DNA from: Augochlora pura
Lineage: Eukaryota > Arthropoda > Insecta > Hymenoptera > Halictidae
Length of the DNA stretch: 64,000 nucleotides
Reading direction: 5' to 3'
NCBI RefSeq assembly: GCF_028453695.1
Contig: NC_135774.1
Span: 16,430,001-16,494,000 of the forward strand
The position numbers and the translations under genes are program-made. Below are positions 53,679-64,000 of the stretch, piece after piece (positions within the stretch are counted from its first letter, which is position 1; each line of letters begins with the position of its first letter). Below the pieces are notes generated by a model that worked only from the letters and a program-made list of their open reading frames with translations, was not told where the DNA came from and made no database searches.

Positions 53679-54650
53679 CAATCAGTCCCATAAGTATTCG
53701 TACCCTCATTGCTTATAAGAGAAATCTGTTCAAATCAAGGGATGCATGTAAAATTTTGCAATAAAATTTTTATGTTCTTATTTAATATTTTTGAGTGTGA
53801 CGGAAGAGGAAAAGTTTGGAGGAAGCCTAATAGAGAACTAGAATTAAAAAAATTTACAACCAATTGTAAAGCACGGCGGAGGCTCCGTGATAGTGTGGGG
53901 CTGTACGGCGGCATACGGAGTGGGTAAACATGTCTTTATCGATGGAATATTGGATTAGATAATGTATAAAATTATACTCGAAAAAAATCTGCACTCAAGT
54001 GCAATTAAGCTTGGTCTGGAAGATGACTACTATTTTCAACACGACAACGACCCGAAGCGTACTGCTTAGATTGTTCGTGAATGGATACTTTACAACGTTC
54101 CCCATTTTTTACATACACCTCCTCAGAGTCCAGATACAATTTCTATAAAAAATTTATGGGCGAAAATAGATAGAAAACTATACGAGCATGAAATTTTCAA
54201 TATAAAAATGCTGAAAAACAAAATTTTGGAAGTTTGAAGTAGTATTGAACCAAATATCACATTAAAACTGGTAAAAAGTATGTCAAATCGATTAAACAAT
54301 AAAATAAGGCATAAAAGTGGACCCACTAAATATAATACTAGAAAATTAATATAAAGTAAAAAAGCTACTCTAATATGCGATTTTTTGACAAAATCTACAC
54401 TGGTACGAATACTTTTGTGGACTGTTATTACGTACTACGAGGAGTAAAATCAATATATTTTCATATTTCATTTATAATCAAAATATTTTTGTTATCAGTT
54501 AATCAATTTTGTTATAATTTGGAATAAATAAACTTTATACATGTGTTCATTCATAATAAAAAGTTTATTGCAAAATCTTACACGCGTCCCTTAATTTCAA
54601 CAAACTTCTCTTATAAGCAATGAGGGTACGAATACTTCTGGGACTGACTG
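53679..54650 (+). mobile_element. Internally deleted Tc1-like transposon
   Basis: TA duplications lie at 53677-53678 and 54651-54652. Inverted ends of about 95 bases include CAGTCCCATAAGTATTCGTA and CCCTCATTGCTTATAAGAGAA on the left, with the matching inverse on the right. It is shorter (972 bp) than the element at 43973-45435 because the N-terminal half of the transposase is missing. Confidence 0.85.
53791..54343 (+). pseudogene. Tc1-like transposase C-terminal half, inactive
   Basis: Reading across frames: GRGKVWRKPNRELELK, VKHGGGSVIVWGCTAAYGVG, KHVFIDGILD-stop, LGLEDDYYFQHDNDPKRTA (second catalytic Asp), stop, IVREWILYNVPHFLHTPPQS and PDTISIKNLWAKIDRKL. The third catalytic position is Lys instead of Glu, and the first Asp region is deleted. 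Confidence 0.8.
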
Positions 54651-54652
54651 TA

Positions 54653-57370
54653 CATCTACATAAGGGGGAAAAAATTTTATTAAAAAGATATGAATTTTAG
54701 CTGAACTATAAACAAACAGCAAATGTTATGGCATATTTAAAAGAAACTAAATTGTTTAGCGAAATTATATGATTGCTTAAGGAATCTAGATTAAGAAAAT
54801 AATGTAGTAATCAACACGTAATCTTACGCCTGTAATCCCGCAAGTGAATAGGTGAACAAGGGAATGATGCGACATTAAATAAACAAATTAAAACAAAAAT
54901 TTTAGTCGGAATTAGATTAATACAATTATAATGAAAATATATGATTTTACCAAGTTCAGTACAGTTAAAAATTTAACAAATTTTGTGAAAACTTTCAATT
55001 CAAATGAAGTGCTGAATACAGTACTTTTATAATAGAATAAAATAGAATAGAATACTTTTTGTTTGATTTTAGAAGTAAATTAAAGCACAAACACTATTAG
55101 AAATTCACGTAAACGTTCACCGACATCTGTTGGAGACTTTTGTGAGAGGTAAACTATCTTCAAAACTGTAGAACATCTATGCGATTCACTGATCAATTTT
55201 TAACAGTTTCACTTTAATTTTTGACAAAAAAATAAAAATTTTTAATTTTGTGGCACGTAATTTTAAAGAAATTTTTAAGTTAATTACTATTAATTCCAAA
55301 TCAATATTTTCCAAAAAAACAAACATGGATTCTTCCTGAACCTATCCGAAGCATAAATAATATATTCGAGTGTGAATGAACGTCAAATGAGATGTTAACA
55401 ACCCCTCATATACACAAGTCATGACCAGCCTTACAACTTCTCAATCTGAAAATGAAGGAGCCAAAGGTTAAATTGACCACGTGTATTACTTCACACTATG
55501 CATGCTTCTGTCAAATACAACAATTATCTACTAGCCATAGGATTTCTCTCAGTCTGTCAGTCTTTTCGATCAAAGTCTAAGCTACAGTGTGCGATTATAA
55601 GGATCATAAAAATGATTATGAAATATGCGTAGTTAAATATTAAATAATATCTATCAGTAATCTAGCAAACGATTAATTGAACGTCGAATAAATATGCTAA
55701 AATAATCCGACGACCGATAAATCAAGTTTTGAATTTTCCTTTTCTAAGTATCAGATTATTTAGTGCGAAACTATTTCTGATTCCAAATGTTGATTATTTG
55801 TTCTATTTATGCGTTAACCAAAATACGTACTACAAACGATATCAATGAATCCAATAAAAACACAAAACCAGTTTTATAGTAAGTGCACTTACTCTGTTTT
55901 CAGTAACGCATTTAAAGGGTTAAATAATATATATTAATTATTGATTTTTATTTTCATATAGAGCTATTTTATCGTCGCACAAAATTTCAACGATAAAGTA
56001 ACTTTATCAAGCATGAGTATGAAAACAGTTTTGTCTCAAAAGATTAAATGTACAGCTTGAATTCCTGTTTATAGATCACTAATGGAAGCACAAGGACGAC
56101 ACATACTTTATTCTATTTCTAAACAGGTGCCGAACAGATTGCAATTCATTATTTGAGTAATAGAACCTGTCAGAAAATAGTCAATTAAATATTCCTCGGC
56201 AACGTTTAAATCAACTATCCACTATTACAGAGGACCGAAGCGGCAAAATAAAATTTTCCTTTCAACCAGTACCTTCCACTCGCCGGTCCCTTCGGCGTGA
56301 CTCACTAACGGGTTCACAATGCTGAAACTGGCGACACTTGTCAAGGTCCGCCTCCTTAGAGTTGCATAAAGAGCTCAATAATATCTCTTACGGCTGTTCG
56401 AGCAGTAATTCCACCATCTCCAGCAGAATCATGCTTCGTTCATATTAGTCGGAATTCGTTTTTAACGTCGGAATTGGTTGAAATTCTTTTTTAATTTCAA
56501 TGCACCGGTACAGTTTATTGCTCGATATGCAAGTCGAATGTTAACAAAGAGTGTTCCTAGCTCGCTATGTACAGCATATGTAAGACGCCGCCATAATTCT
56601 CCTTTTCCCTAAAAGTTGATCGCAATCCATAATATCATAGGATTTTCATAAAAATTTCGATATTATTAAATTTACTATACTCGAATATGTTGTAGAAAAT
56701 GTAGAATTCAAAGTAGAAAATCCGATAGACCTTAGCATAAGCATAATTTTTAACTTATTTTTTCGGTGAATACCAATCATTTTCCCACATGTGGATACAT
56801 ATAATTATATGATTAGAATGTAAATATAAATTATAAATTATAATTCGATAACGATTTACAACATACAGGGAAGGGAAGCGCAGATGTTATTTAAATATGT
56901 ATAGTTTGCATCGTCTGTTTCCAAAGTTCGTCTTTATAACACATACCTTCATAATAAAATATTCTACAAATGGTTTCTTCAAGAACAAATATTAACTTGA
57001 CACATTAAAGATAACGATACCTTGAAAATATTACGACGCACGAGAAGTTAATTTCGATGGTCTGTCTCAATGTCGGTAACCAAGTGCGGTATCTTTTAAA
57101 CCACTAAAAGCTACAAAATTCATTGTTTAAATTTTTATTCGCAGCTCAGATAGACATAGAAAAAACACAAGAGTTTCTATATTTTATTTGTCGCTTCAAT
57201 AAATTGCAATTTTAAAAAAGAATTTTGTAGACATTTTAGACTATTATAGTAAACTAATCCCTTTAATATCTCAAAAAGATACAAACCAGTTGATCCAATT
57301 TGGAAAAGTTATTCCGTTTTAAACGATGTTGGAATACTTAAGTGAGTCATTCTATGTGATATTGCTGATA
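54653..57370. other. Intergenic, no gene seen
   Basis: AT-rich throughout. Slightly GC-richer DNA at 56250-56450 has no supported exon. Confidence 0.5.
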
Positions 57371-57583
57371 TACAGGGTGTCCTAAAATTATACTACTTTC
57401 GGAGAAATGAATATGGGATTCCTGAGGAACTGGACTTCGTCTGTCCGTTGGTTCGAGCGGTATATAATAATAACTTGTAAAGAAAGCTGTGATTGTAGCT
57501 TCAGTCAGGAAAAAATTAGTTTAAATGATCTCAAAAACCCCAAATTTCTCAGAGGTAACATAATTTTAGTAAACTCTATACAC
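57371..57583. mobile_element. Foldback MITE copy (TACAGGGTGTCC family)
   Basis: It starts TACAGGGTGTCCTAAAATTA and contains GGGATTCCTGAGGA on the left. The right side, inverted, carries TACTAAAATTATGTTAC, GGGGTTTTTGAGATCATTT and TTTACAAGTTATTA. The left arm is shortened. Confidence 0.6.
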
Positions 57584-58658
57584 AGGGGCTCACCAAGTAT
57601 TCGGCTCTCACTCATCTTATGTTCCTTAAACTTTTCATTCCAAGTAATAGCAATGCAAATTACGTTAGTTATTGTATAGTGAGAACCAGTCCCCCTAACA
57701 TTTTCAAAAAATTCAAACCATTCAGTCCAATTATAAAAACGTTATACCATTTTAATAAAAGTACTGATATTATTGTGTATTTCGAAAATTGCACTTTGGC
57801 TATCTTTTTTAGAAAATGTTGCTATTATAACGCTAAGGAGAACTCACGAGTAAGCTCGACCAATGGGCCGTGGTCCGCTTCTGAAACCGATGGAATCGGT
57901 GCCACGCCATGGTATTTCGGTCGGCAACGCGGCTCTATTTCGTCGTTTTAATTTTCATCTCGTTCGCGCTTTTAGTATCTTTCTCTTGACCGACGCCCCG
58001 TAGAAAGTAAAACTATAAGTATCGAGCCGTCCTCGAACTGGCCCGTCGTCTGACACACATTCGCAGGTTTCGACTGTTCCCGTCCTCCGCGGATCTCTTT
58101 TTCGAAAGGATTTTCATGGCCCACGGCAAATTCGACAGGAGAACACGTAGAAAGCGGATTTGTTCAAGATCGTGTCAGCTCGGCCCCGGATCACGTCCTT
58201 CGTCTCGCTTTCAATTGACGCGCGACAACGCTTATCCTTTTTTTAATCCATTGTTTTGGAAGATTGAGTCGGACTCGAGATTTAGATTGAAAACCAAATC
58301 GAACGAAATGGGCACCTTGCGGAGTTCTAAAAAAACATCGACGAACTCTTATTTTTTATCCGAACTAAGGGACTGTATGAATTCATCTAGATTTAAACCT
58401 TTAGATCCTATCTAAATGTCAGCCTCTAGGTAGATCTCGGTTTTCACTACTGTACCTTACTGTTTTATCTGTTCCATTTTATCTTTACTTTATCTTATTA
58501 TATAAAATTGAGGAATGTAAGTTAATGATGACATAGAAACAAAAATGATCTCATTCTATCAGGAAAATTACTAAGATAAATTATTAATTAAGTATTTATG
58601 TCGATCTTTATCTTATTGTGAAGAAATACTATACGACATTGCTGCAAAAGAAATCATT
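57584..58658. other. Intergenic; GC-richer block 57840-58420
   Basis: The block has a 99-codon frame from an ATG at 58116 (MAHGKFDRRTRRKRICSRSC) that is strongly basic. It has no known domain or splice context, so a coding function is not supported. Confidence 0.3.
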
Positions 58659-58909
58659 TAACACATTCCGTGCCACGTGTACCACTGGTGATACATGCTT
58701 ACATGTCTATTTAACGCGTTAAAAAAATATTTTATAGCAAGTTTAGAATCGAAAAATTAATTTCCACCAAACGAATGGATCCATAATAAGTCTGCTTCAT
58801 AGTCGTATTGACAATACTTAATAAATAAAAAATAATATATCGATCTTTAAAGCGTCGATTGACCAGAAAGAAAAGTCGACTAAATACAGCTCGGCACGGA
58901 ACGTGTTAA
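58659..58909. mobile_element. 251-bp TTAA MITE
   Basis: TTAACACATTCCGTGCC at the left and TTAACACGTTCCGTGCC inverted at the right (one mismatch). It has the same total length as the copies at 43167 and 51298, but its end sequence is closer to the 11699 element (TTAACACGTT). Confidence 0.8.
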
Positions 58910-61123
58910 CGTTTAGCCGCTTAGTGATGACAAGAAACGCAATATTATTTCTCCGATAAATTGTAATGAAATATAATGTGAAACAGGAAGTAGCGGTAAA
59001 ATTAATAAACAAACTAACGGTCTTATATCAAGGTCAGTAAGAAATGGTAGGCCGCGATTTATTACTGGTGATTGATTTCGCACATGTGAAAGTGGACGAC
59101 TTTACTAGGAGATACAAAATGACAGAGATTGTAGCAGTAATTGGTGTAAATACTAGTGAATGGACTATCTGCCGAATTTTAAGCCCTCGGGTGCACCCCT
59201 TCGTTGTAGACAACAAATTTGAAATAAACATTGAGATACACAAAGAGTTTCATAATCCGTATACGTCATTCCCGCTGTGAATGGACTTCGACCATGACGT
59301 AAATAGAGGGTGAACCACGCAACGTGATCAGCTAAATTTATTCTGTTGCTAGTGGTTCCATTGGAAGCTTTTTGAACAAAAATAACATGGTTTAAGAAGA
59401 GATTTAACAATTTTTTAGGAATCCTTCTTTTTCCAGAGCTATCAAATTTTTGTTGTTGATAAATCTACTACTTTTTTATTTAGATTCTGAAAAAAACATA
59501 TGCTATGACACTTGCCAAATTCATCTCAGTATCCCCTAAACGATGGCTAAAAACAAAATTATAGGTCAACCTATAAAATAGTGAACATGACCCTTAAACC
59601 TCTGGGAAGGGAGAATTAATTAAGAAAAAATTTGTTTAAACGTAAAATAAACGACACGAATTAGTGTGTAATATAAAGCTATAAATGTCAGAAAAAAATA
59701 AAATCTTGGTTCCGTGGGTACATATGCATTTAAGACTTTAAGTGTTAACTTTCGAAAAAAAACAATGTTTTCCATATTATTAAAGGATATAGTTTCAAAA
59801 ATACATTTTTCGAACCTTACATGCGAACTTTTAAAATTAAAAAGTTATGGTTATTTTAATGATGATAACGACGATCCTTTGTCATTATTAATATACCAAA
59901 CTTTAAAAGTATTTGACTCAAAATTTGAGATACACATTTCGTACATATCTGACTACAACTTCTACTGTGTTCAATCAAAAATTTGTATTTTTCTCCTACT
60001 TTTTAGGTCTCGTAATATTAGCAAAACATGCAAAAATTGATAATCGAGTTTCAAAATACCGTCACTTATTTCTTTTATTCCGGTACCTGCTGTAACCAAA
60101 TTCGCGCTAATTAAGGAACTTTCACGTTTTTTTAATCATTTCAGCAAGCAACATGACCGGAATAATGAAAACCGTAAGACGACCTGTTTTAAAAGCGACT
60201 ACGTTTGAGAACATGGAATGCCATTAGTTTCAACCTTTTTTTGTATCAAAATACGTTAAAACGCCGTTAAAATACGTACAAGTAAACCTTATCAATTTGA
60301 CAAAAAAAATTCCCTAAGAAAGTTAAAAATAAAAGTACTTCGTACGACAATAGCCTCTTGAGAAATTGTAGAAAGGAGAAACATGCAGAAGAACTACTAA
60401 AAGTAATATACGCTTCTCTATAGAATCACATTTTGTCGATTCGAAATGGTTGTACGTACAAACTGGACGTATCGTGCACAGCCTGCAGGTTTATCTTGAC
60501 GAAAAATAAAGCATCCTATTGTAGATAAGAGTTGCCTATAAAACTGGTCTCGTTATTGAAGAACGAAGTACACGTATATGTTTCTTAATACCGGTTACTC
60601 CGTAGCTATGCGAAGTTTCAGAGAAATCGAATCGCTTCGAGGAGGCAAGCTTGTTAGTAGGAAACCGCAGCGCGCTCGGCATCTGAATGCTTCTGCAATC
60701 GTTGGATACAGTCGAGGATAATTAGTACTTTTTGCGGAGAGTTCACGCGAACTATGAAACGTTGAATGAATGCCGGCGGGGCACAACACAACATTTCTTA
60801 CTCCAGGAATGCGCGACGTTTTTTTCGGAAGGGGAACGAAAATGTAACAAACCAATGGCCGGGATCGGGAACATTCTCTAATCGACTGCTGAGAATTTTC
60901 ATCGGGAGCCCTAAATACCGTCTTAAACGAACCAAATCTAATGTGATCATTCGCCCCAATGAAAATCATGCCACGGATATGAAGCACAAGCTATCATTGG
61001 ATTTATCGTTCTTAGCTTGTCCTATCGCAAGTGTTCCTGCAGAAAAACCTGTGTGTAACGTCGTTGAAACAATGATTGTTTCTTGAAAGATAAGTCTTGG
61101 GATAATAGAATATAAATATAATA
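58910..61123. other. Intergenic, no gene seen
   Basis: A 79-codon + frame at 59044-59280 and overlapping frames at 60595-61086 are open but carry no recognisable domain. A GC-richer part lies at 60600-60900. Confidence 0.4.
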
Positions 61124-62400
61124 TTAGGTCGGGAAAAAAGAAATCCATTATTTTTTCGGTAGACGGCTGTAGTGATCGATGTCTGTTAAAGTATCGCTCA
61201 AACAATTTCAGATTTATGCTCGTTGGAAAGGTGACATTTTGCACTACAAAAATTCTTTTTCTGTTTTTTGTTTGATCCATTCAATTGCGAGCTACAGGGT
61301 GTTAAAAATGGAAGTCAACATAGAGAAAATTCGGTACATTTTCAATTTTTCTTTGATAAAAGTGAAAATGCATGCCAAGCGGTTGAAATTGTGAATGGTG
61401 TATATGGTCCCGATACTGTAACAGCCAAATACGCGCAATTTTGCTATCCTCGATTCCGTTCACGTATTTTTGACGTTAAAAATGCGTCTCGTACAGGTAA
61501 GCCTGTCGTAGAAAATGTTGACAAAATCACGGAAATAATTGAAGATGGCCGGCTTGTTAGCAGTCGTAGCATCGCCCGGAAGCTAAAGATCGATCATGAA
61601 ACGGTTTTAAACCATTTGCACAAAGCTGGATTTGAAAAGAAGCTCGACGTTTGGGTGGCACAACAATTAACACAAAAAACCATGATGATTCGAATTTCCA
61701 TCTGTGATGTCTTGGCCAAACGGAATGAGATCGACCCATTCCTTGAACGCATGGTGACTGGGGATGAGAAATGAATCACATACGACAACATTGTGCGAAA
61801 ACGTTCATGGTCAAAGCCTGGTGAAGCAGGTCAGACGGTGGCCAAACCAGGACTAACAGCCAAGAATGTTCTGCTGTGTATTTGATGGGATTAGAAAAGA
61901 ATCATTTATTATGAGTTGCCTCGATATGGTCAAACACTAAATTCGGATCTCTATTGTCAACAACTGGACCGTTTGAAGCTAGCGATTGACCAGAGACAGC
62001 TAGAATTGGCCAACAGGAGAGGTGTTGTGTGCCATCGAGACAACGTCAGGCCGCACACATCTATAGTGACTCGTCAGAAAATTCAGGAGCTTGGCTGGGA
62101 CGTTTTGATGCATCCACCATATGATAGTCCAAACCTGGCACTAAGCGATTACCACGTTTACCTTGCATTGCAAAACTTCCTTAGTGATAAGAAATTGGCA
62201 TCGAGAGAAGATTGTGAAAGTCGATTACAAGAGTTTTTCGCTATTAAGGACCAAGACTTCTACGAGAGAGGCATTATGAAGGTACCTTTAAAATGGCAAC
62301 AAATTATAGAACAAAACGGTACATATTTGACCTAAATTGGACAATCGGAAACATGTTGAATAAAATCTTGAAGCTCGCATAAAAATAATATATACGTGAG
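61124..62400 (+). mobile_element. mariner element, right end lost
   Basis: After a TA at 61122-61123 it begins TTAGGTCGGGAAAAAAGAAA, the typical mariner inverted terminal repeat. One degenerate transposase follows. Beyond the TAA at 62333-62335 about 60 bases of 3' UTR-like sequence (AATAAAATCTTGAAGC) follow, but the matching right terminal repeat is absent. The right boundary is an estimate. Confidence 0.8.
61268..62335 (+). pseudogene. mariner transposase with three Trp-to-stop changes
   Basis: The frame covers almost the whole protein: FFFDKSENACQAVEIVNGVY, then DVKNASRTGKPVVENVDKIT, HETVLNHLHKAGFEKKLDVW, ERMVTGDEK-stop-ITYDN (first catalytic Asp region), CI-stop-WD-stop-KRIIYYEL, YGQTLNSDLYCQQLDRLKLA, GVVCHRDNVRPHTS (second Asp), YDSPNLALSDYH (third Asp) and DFYERGIMKVPLKWQQIIEQ, ending NGTYLT. 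All three internal stops replace Trp codons expected in the family. There are 35 residues between the second and third catalytic Asp instead of the canonical 34, because of one extra residue after PPY. Confidence 0.85.
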
Positions 62401-64000
62401 CATTTTGATGTTTTCCGTACCGTTCCTGTCTCGAGACTGTCGCACGTAGCTACGACTTCCATATTCTTTGGCTTAAGGTGGTTTATGGTTTTACCTGTTT
62501 TTTTCTCGTTTTGGGGGTTTATTATTACCCGAGCATAGATCATGAAAATCACCGAGAGTGAGAGTCTATACAAACCCCGTTACAGCTCTACTCGGTTTAA
62601 CGGTTAAATATTTAGAAGGCGCAGCATTTAACAATGATGATACGCGGATCATATTCGAACGCAGACTTCGGTTTTATTTCAAATATATTATAAATAAGAA
62701 ATAACTATTTGAAGTAATTCATTCCGCACCATATTAGGTATTTAATACTTAATAATATCGATCCGTTTGAAATAATAGAAATTTCAAGTAATGAACTGGG
62801 ATCATCGAATCATTTACTGTAGTGTAGACGATTTCTGCATAGCCATATTAAATTGTTTAATATAAATTCAATTAATCAGTTACTTGTTAAAATTAGATGT
62901 TCAGTGACCTCTTCATGGAGATAACGAATAAATCAGAAATTTTTTTCATGTTTAAAAATAATTTAATTTGAATACTCCTCATAAGAATGAACCTTTTTTT
63001 AATATATCAGGTTTGCGTTTTAAAAATTCATACGACTGTTTTCGTGTAAAAATTGCATTTAGTATAAATACATACTTTCAATGTTTTGATTTTTTTGAGC
63101 TTGTTCAATAAATTTTAAAATGTTTTTAGATTTAAAATCATTACTTATTCAAGCATTTGAAACTTATAATCGGATATTATATTATATTTTATTATATTCG
63201 GAGATATACCAGGCTTTTGTTCCTTTTATTTACATAGATGTTTTTGCTGTTTTCGAATCGGTTAGAAATCAATCCACGCAACCACGTACGTAAATCTATA
63301 CAACGAAGGTAACTGACGATTAAAAATATTTAATCCAGCAAATTCAAATTTGTTTTCACGTCCCAGGGATTATTGTGTAGGAGGAGTCGCGAGCGGAAAG
63401 AAGCAATGACCAGTGTATAGCTGGTCATCGAAACAAATCATGCGGAATACAAACGTATTTACAACGATGAAAATTCGTAGCCCCGCGATAGTCGTAGAGA
63501 CGTCTTTATATCGAATAACTGCTAGGTGTACCTGTGCGTATTGTGTAGGAGTATATCTACTGTATCTGTACTGTGTGTGTATCTATACTGTGTATGTTTC
63601 ACACTGCTGAGGACAGTTCACGAGCAGCCTACGAACTACTCGTAGACAGAGCTGATCGCGAGCTGATCGCCACCGAAAATATCAGCGTGTTCGCATTGGA
63701 GCTCCTGAATAGCTTGCAGACTGCTTGCGAACATATATAAACTTGTTCACCTTGAATTCATGGTTAGTTAAAACACGATAAATTATTACAAACGCGTCTC
63801 CACGCGTTCAGCCCCTTTAAATGTACCACTTCTCAAGCGAACAGTGTTCGCTATTTGCTGTTCACGAAAGTGTCCACCTTGCCGGCGAACGCAGTTCGCG
63901 AACTGTTCGCAGACAACTGTGTGGACTCGGCATAAGACGTCGGTGTCAAGGGGCTCGGCCGTTCGAGCCTTTTCTGGATACCACGAAACCGGTGGATTTA
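62401..64000. other. Intergenic, no gene seen
   Basis: AT-rich to about 63380, then GC-richer. A 9-base inverted repeat (ATGACCAGT...AGCTGGTCAT) lies at 63406-63428. Clustered GAACTGTTCGC/GCGAACAGTGTTCGC-like palindromic words occur at 63836-63915. A TATATAAA at 63735 could be a promoter. No coding exon is supported. Confidence 0.4.

Noticed and set aside
58116..58415. 99-codon basic ORF
   Set aside because: Starts with ATG but has no recognisable domain or conserved motif. Its Arg-rich composition follows the GC-rich block.
1..64000. CRISPR arrays, operons, ribosome-binding sites, bacterial insertion sequences
   Set aside because: No spaced direct repeats or prokaryotic gene organisation. 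Split genes with GT-AG introns show a eukaryotic nuclear sequence.

Overview
The window looks like about 64 kb of an AT-rich insect nuclear genome, probably hymenopteran (ant, bee or wasp). This is inferred from the short introns, the four arthropod genes and the mixture of mobile elements (mariner, Tc1, piggyBac-type TTAA elements, Helitrons, R1-type and other LINEs). No species can be named from sequence alone. One assembly gap of exactly 100 N lies at 48455-48554.

Host genes. (1) A pyrokinin/neuromedin-U-type neuropeptide GPCR enters from the left edge on the + strand. Its TM6-TM7 exon ends at 276, and a phase-compatible last exon at 5343-5924 encodes a long cytoplasmic tail. The roughly 5 kb intron between them is full of transposon debris. 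(2) The DNA-repair nuclease Mre11 lies on the - strand at 12538-14871 in nine phase-consistent exons. The exon that should carry the first phosphodiesterase motif is not visible. (3) Two small + strand exons at 18809-19162 form a Gln-rich/RGG C-terminus that I cannot name. (4) A TATA-driven, secreted, proline/tyrosine-rich PYP-repeat protein, probably a low-complexity cuticular protein, occupies 34197-36609 on the + strand. Its frame is broken only inside a 135-base stretch of its repeat. (5) A two-PDZ-domain protein of about 930 residues lies on the - strand at 38226-43658, with two possible C-termini.

Mobile DNA fills most of the rest. 0.8-9.1 kb holds an RNase H-containing LINE tail with a target-site duplication, a foldback DNA-transposon family with TACAGGGTGTCC-like ends, and a shrunken pogo-like transposase. 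11-20 kb holds a Tc1 N-terminus, a TTAA element, a 1.5 kb foldback with arms of about 388 bp, and a small Helitron whose empty target site is preserved in the neighbouring tandem unit. 20-30 kb holds a solo LTR with a 4-bp target duplication, a deleted LINE with a perfect 20-bp duplication, a 680-bp piggyBac derivative that keeps the transposase C-terminal cysteine domain, and a decayed R1-clade LINE. 43-62 kb holds two Tc1-like elements with long inverted ends, nested Helitron heads at the gap, three TTAA elements of exactly 251 bp, and a mariner killed by three Trp-to-stop changes.

The most unusual signal is a 54-bp stem with a 23-nt loop at 38731-38861. It sits in the last intron or 3' UTR of the PDZ gene and pairs fully as + strand RNA, with a single G-U wobble. 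I see no integrated new multi-gene system. The noteworthy material is this hairpin, the TTAA element family (one copy lies 8 bases from a splice donor), and the molecular fossils that show how the elements inserted.
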